The notes beneath the pieces are model-generated. The model did no database searches. It worked only from the letters and a program-made list of their open reading frames with translations, and was not told the DNA's origin. Positions 12,305 through 24,479 of a stretch of 64,000 bases of DNA are shown one piece after another; position 1 is the stretch's first letter; each line of letters opens with the position of its first letter. The translations under genes and the position numbers were made by a program. Source of the stretch: Diadema setosum (lineage: Eukaryota; Echinodermata; Echinoidea; Diadematoida; Diadematidae); assembly GCA_033980235.1 (NCBI GenBank), contig CM067068.1:1461001-1525000 (forward strand), given 5' to 3'.

Positions 12305-12361
12305 ATCTTATATAAATAAATATACATATAATGTGTGTGTAAGTGTGTGTGTGTGTGTGTG
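12263..12361. repeat. (CA)20 and (GT)n arranged as an inverted pair
   Basis: A perfect (CA)20 run at 12263-12302 is followed by a 28-base AT-rich spacer and then GT-rich runs at about 12331-12361. The two arms are reverse complements, so the segment can fold into a long hairpin. Confidence 0.9.
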
Positions 12362-14170
12362 ATTGTTTGAGGGCGTGCGTATGTGAGTGTTCTTGTGTAT
12401 TTTGAAGACATTGTAAAAAAAAAAGTAGAAGGAAGAAGAGAACTGAGTGAAATATCCCCTTGAGAGTAGCCAGGGCTTGTCATACTTTACATTTAATCAG
12501 CAGTTTTGGTAGCACCTAACAATATTATTTACAAACTCCAGGTTATTGAAATATTACCCTTTGGGACATTATTTTGTTACTAACGGGTATGGATTTTTCT
12601 TTTTTCCCCTAAGAATCTATCCCCGCCAGAATTTCGCTGAAGAATCTCGATGTTTGTTAGAGGGTAACATCGGGTCATCAACAAAAGGACAGAGGAAATA
12701 AACTGGAACACGGTCCCCTCGAGATTGCTAGCCCTTCCCGGCCAATTCTAACTGGTGTCACGATACTGTTAGTATGTTTGTATGTCTCTGTCTGTCCGTC
12801 TGTCTCTGCCTCTATCTTTATAGAAATGAGAAGCTTTTCACTCTTTACCGTGGCGAGGTGTGTTCTATGAGAAGACGTAAGCCATCTGGGATATTCGAAA
12901 GAAAAGGGGCGCAATTCAATATTTTCTTCGAAAGGCGGGGGCAAACCTGGGACAAAAGAACACGAAAATGTCACCGGTTATATCAGGAGGGCGCCTCATC
13001 GTCAACGTAAAAAGTTAAAGACCAAAAGTATCTAAGTAATATGAAACGAGCCTTTCATTAACCTCAGCAGCCGTTACAGTTTATCTTTTTTTTTTTTGGC
13101 ATCGAATTACGAATACCACCGGCACTTGTCATTTACTTTACAATACCTCTGGCAAACGTCTGACGCTGTTTCATATACAACACAGGCAATAAGATTGTAC
13201 AAGTATCTTGTATGCGTATTTTTTGTCTTGCGGTGAAATGATGATTAAAAAAAACACTAATCGGAAACGTCAATTCAGATCATACACGATGAAAGGATAA
13301 ACAGTAATCTGAAGCTTTCTATAGGTTAATGGGTCGCTGGAGGGAATGGCTTAACAGGCAGTTGCAATGTATGGTGTGAAAAAAAATCCAAGTTACTTAC
13401 TGTATGCCATTTTCTTCACATTATCAATCTAAAAACGGTGATTGTTGTGCTGCGGGTAAACACCAATCCTTGCTGCTTTGGAAATCATTCATCCCTAATT
13501 TCGGTCTTCAGATCTACTCAATGTCAAGATGATAACAGCGATCACAACTTGAAAAAAAAAAAACTTTAAAAAGTCAACACAAAAAACAGGCAACATTTCT
13601 CCTTCAGGTTCTTCAGTCGTTTGCGAACCGATCTCCAATACATTTACATCGATTTATATACGATAGTCAATTTCAATCACTGAAATGCTTTATTCAACAG
13701 TATTTAGGCAACTCAGTTCAGCAAGCCTAAGAGCAAAGCATCGCAAAAAACCCATACAAAATAATCCAGCACAAATTGGATATAGAGAACACTTTCAGCA
13801 CAACAAACTATGTTATGAACATCAAACCGAAATACAACCAGTTCTTCACTTTTAATCATGTACCCCAACCATTGCCAAGCATATTCAAAACTATTGCTAT
13901 TATTATCTGTACTTATGTCTATTATTTTCAGAAAATAAATGTCACTGAACTTGAACCCAAAATGTATTCTGGGTAAGTATGAGATGCAGATCGAAAGAAA
14001 ACCCCGTCCATTCAAGTAGCGAAACAGTAAGCAAACGCGTTACGCCGGACACACACGCCATATGACTGCCTAGGCTGCTAGACTGCTAGAGGGGATCACA
14101 ATTGTTGGCGGTGACTCGGGAGGGAGTGATGGGTGCATGCTTTCTTCTAAACATTGCTTAGGTGCAACAA
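12362..14170. other. Non-coding stretch, nothing recognised
   Basis: AT-rich sequence with short frames on both strands, none splice-flanked or family-like. It contains T- and A-runs near 13087-13099 and 13552-13563. Confidence 0.45.
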
Positions 14171-14224
<54 letters not shown>

Positions 14225-14270
14225 AATGAAAATAATGATAATAATGATAATGAATAATAATAATAACTAA
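14171..14270. repeat. (TAA)n microsatellite, imperfect
   Basis: About 100 bp of ATA/TAA triplets with a few A and G interruptions. Confidence 0.95.
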
Positions 14271-14472
14271 AAAAACATGGAATCAGAGAGCTTGGGCAAA
14301 CACTCTGCAAAAATTACAAAAATTATAACAAGAGATCTTCCGCAATTTTTCATCATTCGAGCTTTCTTAAACAGCACGAGTTCCACGACTAAGTCCAGAT
14401 AGCAACCCGACCATAATGTACCAATTGTTGCTATCGTTGCTGCAGATTAGATACGTGTTTTGCTGGAATTCC

Positions 14473-14497
14473 TTTTTTTTTTTTTTTTTTTTTTTTT
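14473..14497. repeat. Poly(T) run, 25 bases
   Basis: An uninterrupted T homopolymer with no element body recognised beside it. Confidence 0.95.
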
Positions 14498-14783
14498 GCA
14501 CAGAGGGTTTGGGTAGTCATTCACAAGTTAAATGTCCACCGGACTGTATTCTAGATTTTTTTTTATTCTTCGCGCGGGGGCACATAGTGGGCGAGAGAAT
14601 TCATCATCCCCAATCTCTATCATTGTCTATACGTGTCCATTAACGACTTTAACTAAAAACAGACAGTGTTAACGCATTTCTCGTTTTGGTGGAAGTGAAA
14701 ATGCTTCTAAAAGATCTTCGAAAAATAATGACGAACGATCTTCTTCCTCCATCCCGACGTCACGGCTCACGATTCTGACCAAG

Positions 14784-14786
<3 letters not shown>

Positions 14787-14835
<49 letters not shown>
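14787..14835. repeat. (TA)24 microsatellite
   Basis: A perfect TA run. Unlike the TA arrays at 41.7 and 42.6 kb, it has no CAGGGCTC element beside it. Confidence 0.98.
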
Positions 14836-14837
<2 letters not shown>

Positions 14838-15209
14838 GATAAAAGCAATCTGCGATAGCCATTAACGACGAGACTACTGTACAGGGGCGGACAAACAACT
14901 TGATCAGTAGCTAACGAGAGAGCAAAGTCTGAGAAGGGTTTAATTACGCCCCGCTCCCGTTGGTATCTGGAGCAATTAAACGAAGACAAGATGCATTTTG
15001 ACCTCATTTCTTTGTCCATCCGTCCGTAGTTTTTGGGTCCATCTTCGGTTTTCTCGGGTGAATGATTGAAAACGTCCTGGTTCTGAACTCTCTTGACCTT
15101 TACCCGCCTCTGTCAGTCATCCCCCACTGCACCATCTGTTCGGCTAATTGTTGAAAGAGATCTTTTGTGCACCAAATACCAGCACATGTACAAAGTTTAG
15201 CTCATAAAT

Positions 15210-15234
15210 ACACACACATACATACGCACGCACA

Positions 15235-15277
<43 letters not shown>
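15210..15277. repeat. CA-rich tract ending in (CA)21
   Basis: Imperfect ACAC/ATAC/GCAC repeats lead into a perfect CA run ending at 15277. Confidence 0.95.
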
Positions 15278-15280
<3 letters not shown>

Positions 15281-17877
15281 GAACGTATTCTTATCACATC
15301 TATCCTAATCAACTGGATTTGGATGAATTAACATGAAGGAAAATCTTGGTCCGCAACCATCTTGGTGCAACTCCTCCATAATGTAGGACAGGATTAGCGT
15401 TGATGGCTTGAAGCATTCTAATGTAAGGCCACTCGGTTTCTTCTTGTTATTGCTGTTGTTTTGTTTCAATTTGTTTGTGTGGTTTATTTATTTATTTTTT
15501 TTTTGGGGGGGGGGGAGGAGTCTGACACGAAGTGCATACAGATTTCTCTTACAATTGTCATGAAGACTCTAGTTTATGGCCTACTTGACCTATTAGTAGC
15601 ACTTAACTGTATTTTCAAACATGTCGAATTTTTCATGTCAAGCCATGCAAGCGATGACTCTCTTGTATAAGAAAGATGAGGTAATTCCTACAGACAACGT
15701 AACATTCCAGAATTCAACTAGTGATTGATCTAATGTGTTAGGCTCAACCATTTGTCCTCCGATAATGCCCTCGGATGAAACATCGCCTAATAAGTCACTA
15801 AAAGATTCAATAGCCGCAGTCCTTTGTAGTTTTCTCCCGCAGGAGTATAGTTGGTTTGTTTTTGAAGAGAAGCGGATATCCGATGACGAATCGAGAAACA
15901 AAATGCCGCCCAGAGTGCAAGGATAATGGTGACTCAGTGATTTTTTTTTCTTTTTTTTTTAACCCTGGAATCAGACAGGTGTCATTATTTCCGCTGGAGC
16001 GTTAAGTACAATGAGATACAACTATAACTGCGCCATTAAGAGAGCTGTAACATACGTTGACATTCACCTTTTCGATTAGTCGAGCGTCGACGTTTTTTTT
16101 TTTTCATAGAACAGATTTAATGTACATACATACGTTATATTAATGTATAAGATATTATATATGGTATATATTTCCATGTATAATATTATATAATTATATA
16201 TGAATATCTACACAACAGAAGAATATAATGGCCTGTATTTTCTCCAGCGCTTTCTCATCGTGCATGCAATATCAAGTTTACTCGTTCTCTCTGTACTTGA
16301 AGAACATATTTATAAATGAATGTTAAGGGATATGGTTAGATGGCTTGTAATTCATTGAGAGAAATGGCATTCATTGAATGTATGTCGCATTTGAAATAGA
16401 AATTTCATGCTCAGCTTTGGAAAAAAAAAACAGACCTGAAAATGTCGACCATCATGTCCCTCATACCTTTCTAACATTTTGTTTGACATATATCATTTCC
16501 AGCTGCCTTGTTCTATCACTCAAAATGCTTTCATGTCCCGATGAGCTTCGAGAACCGATCACACCACCACGTGGGTGAGATATGGGACCACGGCTCATGT
16601 GAAGACGGTTGTCGTTTGATAATCCACGTGTCACTTTGCTTGCTTGCGATAAAAGTGATAACGGCACGCACACGATCAAAACGTGTTCATCTCATCTCGT
16701 GTGGATAGACCATGCTGAGACTGTAGAAATTCCGCAGGATCCTCTGCTATATAAGAAGTGAATATACAACAGACGTGAGTTAAACACCTGCACACGTCTT
16801 CATGTACAATGTGATTGCATTTGCTTGTTGTTGTTTTTGGCAAATGTGAATTTGAACCTTACACTGGGTTTTCGTTAAACTCCCTCCCCCTTTTTTTTAA
16901 ACATTTCTCTTTGTTCACATCACAACAAATTCCAACACGTTTCATACTTTGTAACTGTCCATGTTTACTCATCAGGGTAGGAATCAACCACAACGAGGGA
17001 AATAAAACAAGTCTGAAGAAGTCATGTTATTATTGACGAACGTTCTTTATGTCCTGTAAGGATTTTAGAATATCCTTAACATCATTAAAGATAACAACCC
17101 TGACACTGTATCAAGATTCGCTGGTGATGGGGGTACCAATCTCCCTAAACTCCCTAGATGTGTGATAACTGAAAACTTGATGTTGGTAATATAGCGTCGT
17201 TATGAGTCCGTCACAGACTGATTAAAAGATCACCAATAATAACAACCCAAAAGCCTAGTCCGCGAAAACGAAATTACTCATAGAGCAAAACCAAACAGCA
17301 ACAACGTCAACAACAACAAAACAATGCAAAACCCTCATCACCTCGAGCTGAATTTCGGCCTTTCTTGGGAGAACATTGTATCCCCAAAAATCACCGAGCG
17401 CCACAACAATGGCTAACAAATAACGGACAGTGTGTCCATCGTATGTTCTTCTTCTCCGAGAATTTTGACATTAGAAATATTGTCATGGAATAAACGTCTC
17501 CCTTGCATCAAATTTTATGCCCGGTGGGAAGCCCAAAGAACTGAACTGTACATGAAGCACTGAATAATTGTTCGTGTCAGATTCATTGGAGCGCCTCGCA
17601 CATCAATAGAAAAAAGAAGTATTCGTTCAAACACTCCTTCAAAGCCAATTCTAGAAAACAATTTTAAACTGAGCTGAGAATGCAATTACAATGTGAGATG
17701 TCTCACGCTTGCCTTGTATCGTGCAGATATGAAAACCTTGATACACCTTCATTTCTTTGGTTTGATGAGTTTCGTTTCTGCTATTGATCTTTCCTTGTGA
17801 ATGATAAATGGCGTTCAGTTTGCCGCTAGACACACGGCGCTCTCGGTTGAAGCATACGCTTATTTACCAGCAGGGCA
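15278..17877. other. Non-coding stretch with two frame-rich patches
   Basis: At about 15638-15926 both strands stay open (87 codons minus, 63 codons plus) and the products look compositionally protein-like, but I cannot assign either to a family and see no paired splice sites. At about 16461-16708 three frames overlap in a GC-richer patch, again without a recognisable product. AT-rich palindromic sequence occurs at about 16120-16210. Confidence 0.4.
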
Positions 17878-18188
17878 TCTTCTCCTTGCTCCTCTTCCTC
17901 CTCCTCCTCCTCCTCATCTTCCTCTTGCTCCTCTTCGTCTTCCTCCTCCGCCTACTCCTCCTCTTCCCTTTCTTCTTCTTTCTCTTCTACCTCGTATACC
18001 TTCTCCTCCTCCTCCTCTTCTTCCTCCTCCTCTACCTTCTTTTCCTCCTTCTCTTCCTCCTCCTCCTCCAGTACCTCCTCCTCTTCTTCTCCTCTTCCTT
18101 CTCCTCCTCCTCCCCCTTCTCCTCCTCCTTCTCCTCCTCCTTCTCCTGTTCTCCTCTATCTTCTCCGCCTTCTCCTTACCTTTCTCCC
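17878..18188. repeat. Polypyrimidine (TCC/TTC)n tract, about 310 bp
   Basis: The plus strand is almost purely C and T, built from TCC, TTC and CTC triplets with rare A or G. Two overlapping long plus-strand frames (147 and 187 codons, poly-L/P/F products) are artefacts of the composition. Long mirror-like homopurine/homopyrimidine DNA of this sort can adopt H-DNA (triplex) structure. Confidence 0.97.
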
Positions 18189-18409
18189 GATGTCATAAAT
18201 CGAGTGGCACTGGAACTGCCTATGTTCCATTACATCACAAATGATGAAAAAGTGGTTTACTCAAAGAATGTCGTTAAAAGAGCTCATTTTGTATCTCCCT
18301 CTCTATCATCATTTGATATAGCAACACCGAAAAGGACTGGTAAGAAATATAGATCTTTTTTATTTATATAATAATGTGGAATGAATATCAATAAGGACAG
18401 ACCCCAAAC

Positions 18410-18900
18410 GCACACACACGCCCTCTCTCTATTATTCACACACATTTTGAATACACCTAATCACATTCAACATTAAAGCCATAATGGACTGACCGTTCCG
18501 TTGACCAATGGTTTTTGGCATCACGACATTTGGCGTCAGGGGTGACCGAATAAGTTATAGGAACTATTTGTTGCCATACTTACGAGGACATTAAGAAAGA
18601 ATTACGCCACTCTGTCTAGAAATGGTCGCCTAAAAGGCATTACCCTTTCACCACGGCAAATCACTAATAGCCTATCATCCACTAATCGACGCCATAAGTC
18701 ACGTTTCATGACCCTTGCTAGCTAGAGCTTGGCTCAGCGCACAAGTCCAGGTACAATTTTACAAGATTTCTTTTTCTCTAACAGTAGTAGCATGCGTGTG
18801 TGTGCGGTGTGTCTGTTTGTGTATGTGTGTATGTGTGTCTGTGTGTCTGTGTGTGTTTCTGGCTGTCTGTGTCTGCGTATTTCATATTAGCCAGTGTTAG
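18410..18900. other. Non-coding stretch with a GT/CTGT-rich tract
   Basis: The tract at about 18796-18880 is an imperfect mixture of GTGT, CTGT and ATGT. No gene recognised. Confidence 0.7.
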
Positions 18901-18960
18901 CGAAGTATTACAAGATGGTTATCCACACAATTAAACAACCAGCATATAATGGTACACACA

Positions 18961-18996
18961 CACAAACAAACAAACAAACAAACAAACAAACAAACA
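18961..18996. repeat. (CAAA)n microsatellite
   Basis: About eight CAAA units follow a CACA start. Possibly a relic SINE tail, since the 31.1-kb SINE ends in the same motif, but no body was recognised. Confidence 0.9.
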
Positions 18997-18999
18997 ATT

Positions 19000-20340
19000 T
19001 TTATTAATATTATTCTAAACCCTCATAGAATGAACATCTTTCTTTATAATTACTTTTTATTGGCATATCTACCATGGATGAATCTCTTGCGTTTTGTACC
19101 TTGAGAAGGACAGTACTAACTTTTCGTAAATAACATACCCCTTGTGAGGTTTGTGGTGCTAACGGGAGTTCAGAAATCTACAACAAGAAGTTAACAGGAC
19201 AAAGTGGCGCCAGCAATCACAGGAAATATTTTTCTTTAGCTTTGATTGCAGGATTACAAGCCACAGCTTTAAACTAAGCATAATCTTTGCCCGGTTCGTG
19301 TTTGCGTTTGTTTTGATGTTGTCTTTTTCTATTTCCCGCCACTGCACACGTGAGGATATTATTTCACCTGTAGCAACGTGACTAACTCACTCCCGCTGTG
19401 GGCCGTGAAACGTTAGATGAGTTTTCTGAAAACCCCCAAACTTGTTACACGCTCAATAAAGTTGTGACTTGGGGCAAAAATTTGCCGCCAACCCAATATA
19501 GGGCTCCGGCGTTAATGGTGGGTGGGTAAGATGTGAAATTGGGTTAAGTTCATCGGGCATCCGGAGCGAAGGATCAAATGAGGAGGGTGATAGGGCAGCT
19601 AACATAGACAGAGAGAGAGATGGGGAGGGGGATGGAGACAGCGAGATGGGAGTGGGGAGGGGGAGGGAGGGTAGCTTTTAATAGACACGAGGAGAGGGTG
19701 CTCAAGACCTAACTGTCTCGCCCTCATAACTCTCCACTATTTACTCAAGATATCTCATCCATATCTTTTCTTTCCCCGTGTCATACATCTCGGCAGGAAA
19801 TTAATTTGATTTGACGAATATTGGGGCGCCAGATCAGGCATCCAGTCTTTGATTTACACTTCATTATTGCGCTGTACACTTTATAGTCTGTGCGCACAGT
19901 CTCTGAGTTTCGATGGCTCCATCGCTTGTGCACATTCGATGCTCTGACAAATCTTATGTGACCTTTACAAAGAGGCTGAAAACAAAGCATTAAGTATGTG
20001 AAAAACCAGCGGGTGCCTTTCATAGTTATACATGGCCATGTCAGATATTCAAAAAAACCAGCTGCGAAGCATTGCTTATCTATGAATATTTCAATAAACA
20101 TAACAAAACAAGCACAGACGCACACACTTGCTCAATGCTGTCGACACGTCCGGCAAAACAGAAATTACTTCTCGGAAGAAATTGTTTCTAATATCCATCA
20201 TTTAGTCTGGAGACTGTATCTGATGCAAACATAGGCATCAAGTTCAAACAGCTCTTGAGCAACGGAAATTTGCAATACAATTTAATTGTCTTTAGTCGTG
20301 GCTAATGTTCACACAATACTCACTGACAAAATATATTTAT
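19000..20340. other. Non-coding stretch, nothing recognised
   Basis: It contains a purine-rich GGGGAGGG patch at about 19600-19680. No splice-flanked or family-like frame. Confidence 0.45.
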
Positions 20341-20509
20341 CAGTCTATCTCTCTATCTATCCATCTATTTATCTACCTATCTCTTCCTTTAGTGATTTAT
20401 TGATTTTGTTATTGATTTTCTTTTTTTATTGATTTATTTATCATCTATCTATTCATCTATCTATTACCTTTAATTAATTAATTAATTTATTTATTTATTT
20501 ATCTATCGT

Positions 20510-20576
<67 letters not shown>

Positions 20577-20590
20577 CTATATCTATTCCC
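20341..20590. repeat. (TATC)n / (ATTT)n compound microsatellite
   Basis: Imperfect ATCT/ATTTAT repeats converge on about 17 perfect TATC units at about 20508-20577. Confidence 0.95.
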
Positions 20591-20826
20591 TTCGCATACA
20601 ACAGTTTACAGGTGTCAGTGCCGGTGACTGTTCGTTCATCCGCCGACAAACACACACTCACACGTTCACGGCACGTATAATGATTTGATGTCATCCTTGG
20701 AGAAAATGCCAATGACTTTGCTTAAAATCTGCGTGAAACCAATCCCGACTAAGAGGGCTCTTAAAGTGGTAAGCTAACCGCCGACTGATGCTTTGATTTC
20801 ACGGCTAAAAATTGATTGCTCACCAG

Positions 20827-20960
20827 GAGGAGAGTCCCTACCAAACGTCTCTCTTCCGAGGGGTCAGCGACCGCCTGGTTGGATGACGCTTCCACGCGGA
20901 ACCCTCCGATGGACATGGAGGCACTCGAGAACCATGGCGAACCCGAAACGTTTACGAAAG
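20827..20960. other. Unassigned GC-rich patch, possible exon
   Basis: This roughly 130-bp GC-rich island is set in AT-rich sequence. On the plus strand an acceptor-like 'ttgctcaccag' precedes it and an AAAG/GTTCAT donor-like site follows. One plus-strand frame stays open across it (containing SATAWLDD, NPPMDMEALENHGEPET). A minus-strand frame is also open, with a CTG/GTGAGC donor-like end. I recognise neither product, and neither fits the missing GABA-B exons. Confidence 0.2.
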
Positions 20961-22438
20961 GTTCATTTGTTGATGTTGTTCCTTTTCTAGCCTAAGGCAG
21001 TATTGTATCGCTGCACATCCTCTTAAAGGTGTTGGTTTACTGGACAGTGAGGTATAATAATACAAGTGGTTTAATAATACAGAAAGGGACTTTTAAGTAA
21101 CCGCACTTAATGTAACGAAAGACCTGTGCCAAGTTACAGGTTGGGTCAGCCGTTGATGCCATATAGAGGAAAAGAACTTATATTGGCGAGTAAAAATGGA
21201 AAACCCAAATACCCTCTAAATGGGACGTAATCAAATGTTCGGTTGCATTTTGTAGATCAAAACTTAGTGATGGTATGTATTCTTGATTGTTTATTTTGCA
21301 GTTTGCTGTACATTCCTCGACTTTACCATGACTATGATATTAAATAGATGCATGGTTTTAGGTTTCGTAGCGGGATACAGGCAAGTCCTGTCGTTGGACT
21401 GCTCAATAATGCCTCGCTATAGAATCGGTGGTTTTTGCAAAGCCATTGATTACAATGCCTCTTGTAGCAAGAACAGCAGCAACAACTATAATATACACAG
21501 TAAAAACAATACTGCTACTGTCAGTACTTTTTCAACTGCTAACTTTTTCAACTGCTACTTCTACTTAAAATCTGATGTCTAATTTCCCAAGTAAAGGCAT
21601 TTTCAAAGTATCAATAGGCCTATTCTTTTTAGACGGTTAATGCCATCAACATTACTCAGCATTACCAGGTGACCATTTTAATATCTAGATTAAGAAGACT
21701 CCGAACGCACGGGCACTATTTCCTTGCAAAGACCCAAGAGTATAATCCACACGCACCACAGCATTGGTCTCGGATTAAGTGGTCCGGCTTGATACACACT
21801 CATACACACATGCACACAACGCACAGGGTCCTGATTTCTTAACGTTTGACTACATCCGGTGTTTTTTTTTTTCTTTCACATATCTTGGAATATCACCGAT
21901 CTACCCCCGTAACGGTTGGGGAGTAATTGCAAAAGACACTTGCTCAGTGATTGGATGAGAACAGCCCAAACTCCATAATTAGCAAACCCTCGGGGTGGAT
22001 TCCTGGGGGATGTACACGCGCAACTTGGCGTCTCTAGCAACGCCCTTAAGTGAGGGGATATCAAGGTCTAACCTTTTCCCACGCCGCCGACAACAATATC
22101 AGCGAAATGCTGTTTGTCCAGATATCATCGCATGCCGCAATGCGTATCTCCTTTCAATAAATATTGCTTGAGCTGGCATGGACATCTATATATTGCCCCC
22201 GAGGCATTCTTTTTTTTTTAATTTTGCGATACCGTGATGGCCTTGCAAGCTCTGTGGCGAGAAATCTGCATTGACGACAAGCAGTTCTTAATGTCTTTGC
22301 CTCTTTTATTTTAATCATTTAATCAATCACAGTGTGAATTTCTGTGTTAGTGTTTAATTCAAATAATAATAATTCAATCCATGCACACATATTATATATG
22401 TGTGTAAAATATACATACAAACATATATAGGCCTATAT
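20961..22438. other. Non-coding stretch, nothing recognised
   Basis: Ordinary AT-rich sequence with short random frames. No repeats other than short A/T runs. Confidence 0.45.
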
Positions 22439-22640
22439 CAGGGCTCAATGTTAACCGTGGCCCAATAGCCCAGTGCCACTAAAAAAATTGATGTAGGACC
22501 AGTAAATTTCAAAAAGGTTATCCTCTAGTGGCCCAATTAGGCAAATAAGATTCAAAATGGATGTTACGTTTACTTTTATTTTGGATCACTTCGTATCTTT
22601 TTCGGGCCACCAACATTTTTAGGTTTAAAGATCTGGGCCT
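22439..22640. mobile_element. Diverged copy of the CAGGGCTC-ended short element
   Basis: It begins CAGGGCTCAATGTTAACC and carries the same internal logic as the 41.7-kb copy: GTGGCCCAATAGCCC, then 'gccact', later GGGCCACCAA. It lies between ATATATAGGCCTATAT and TATATCTATATT, again an AT-repeat context. The right end is uncertain (CTGGGCCTCGAG near 22633-22644 may be the eroded terminal repeat). Confidence 0.5.
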
Positions 22641-22644
22641 CGAG

Positions 22645-24330
22645 AGAAAAGATGTTAGTATATCTATATTAAATGTACATACACATTTACATATATGATT
22701 TAGGCATTTGCAACATCAGAAACAGGTTATATACAACATCCTTAGGGGAAAACAAAAGACATGACTGTCTTTTTATCCTCATCTTATTTTTCTAAGCCAG
22801 GAAGAGATACTTAATAATTGATATCTTGTCTCTTTCTTTAACACTGTCGTCATCTTTCATTTATATCAGTGATATATTCTTTAGTTCTTACTGCACATTA
22901 GATAAAAATAAGGCCTGTATAACATATTCACAAAGCCTTTATCGCGACTTAAAAATCCTCGCTGTGTTACGAACACGTCTACTTTTAAATGACCGAAATA
23001 AAAAGAAACAAAGAAATTGAGAAAAATGCCCTTATCTGCAAGAAGCTATTCAACTTTTTAGCGTTTCAGGTAAAAAAAAAAAAAAGAAGAAGCTTGACAT
23101 GCAAGGAGCAAAATCGTGAATATTGAGTTCTGCTTATGATTTCTTAGGTCCCTGCTATTAAGGAAAAATCAAGTTACGACTAACATGTTTCTCTCATTAC
23201 GGTCATGGTGAAAATTTCGCTTTATAGTCAAGGTCGACGAGGTCGTCATGACAACCGCACCCTTCATTCTTTTAACTAAATATGAGAGCGCGGGAAAAGT
23301 AGTCGGCATGCAATTCTAGATAGGACATCGAAATGAAATAAGACATACATGCGAACAGAGGCATTCAAAACCAGAAGGAGACAGCAAACATTCTATGATT
23401 GTACGGCTGTGGAGTAAGCATTACCTACACAGCTCTTTTGACGAGCAGGCATTTAAAGGTAAAACATATTATTATCATAGAAATCTAGGTAGAGAAACCA
23501 AGGTTATTTCGCGTCGGAGCTATTGAAAACGAGGTACGCCGGTCATGCCCAATTCAGGCGGCGAGGAAAATAAAGGCGCCTGATGCAAACCTCCGCCTCA
23601 TAGATAGATCTGTTTACACCATTATGAAATATTTCCATGCGGTATCCTTTTGCTGGACAACGGGGTGATTTTCTGCCGACCTTTGAAGGACCGATAAATC
23701 AAGATCTGATGATGAAAATGGTAAACTCCAGAAGCATCAGGCATCTGAGCTGGCCTTCTGCTTCTACCGCCCGCTTCCAAGGCCAAGCCGTCGACAAGAC
23801 AAGTAGCAAACAATTCTGAAAGGCTGGATCTATGGTATATGCAGCATTCTTTTAAATTCTTTTTCCTTTCCCTTTCCTCTCTCCATGCTTCTATGTCCTT
23901 CCCTTTTCTCTTTTCTGCTCTCTCTCTCTTTCTATCTTTGTGTATCTCTCCGTAGATTGGTGAAATTAATGTATGAAATGTGCAATGTATGCCAAGAAAG
24001 TCTACCTGAAAATGACAAGATCAAGTTAGGAGTACTCATGACCTTATCGTCAAAAGAATAGAATACATTTATAGTAGTACAATGTAAACTCATCTGACAA
24101 CATGCCGGCCCTCACATTTTCATCTGCAGAACACAACGATGCACCTGCCCTGGTTTCATTCCTTTTTCAAGGCATTACATATAATATTCTATTCACTGTA
24201 CCGACTCGTAGTCTTGCGTTTCCACCAAGTACAGCTGTACTCAATTATAGGCCCTACACTAGAAAGTTTTAACATGACCTTAATCATTACTTTTTTCCCC
24301 TCAGATGGATGTTCCTCAAGAGTGCGAACA
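22645..24330. other. Non-coding stretch, nothing recognised
   Basis: Short frames only. A patch at about 23622-23819 is open in both directions without a recognisable product. Confidence 0.45.
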
Positions 24331-24468
24331 TCCAATCAAGTCAAGTCAAGCAAAAAAATGCGAGATAACATCACGTCAAATCTAATCAAATCAAATCAAA
24401 TCAAATCAAATCAGATCAAATCAAATCAAATCAAATCAGATCAAATCAAATCAAATCAAATCAAAGCT
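24331..24468. repeat. (TCAAA)n pentanucleotide array
   Basis: CAAGT/TCAAG units lead into about 17 units of TCAAA with occasional TCAGA variants. Confidence 0.95.
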
Positions 24469-24479
24469 AATCTTACAGA

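Noticed and set aside
15638..15926. Possible gene on either strand (87-codon minus, 63-codon plus frame)
   Set aside because: Both strands look equally protein-like, no splice pair is convincing and no family was recognised. Left as unassigned.
17801..18371. Two overlapping long plus-strand frames (147 and 187 codons), leucine/proline/phenylalanine-rich
   Set aside because: They translate a TCC/TTC polypyrimidine tract. Length is due to absence of stop codons in C/T-only sequence.
24331..24468. Possible CRISPR-like or satellite array
   Set aside because: It is a simple pentanucleotide microsatellite with no spacers.
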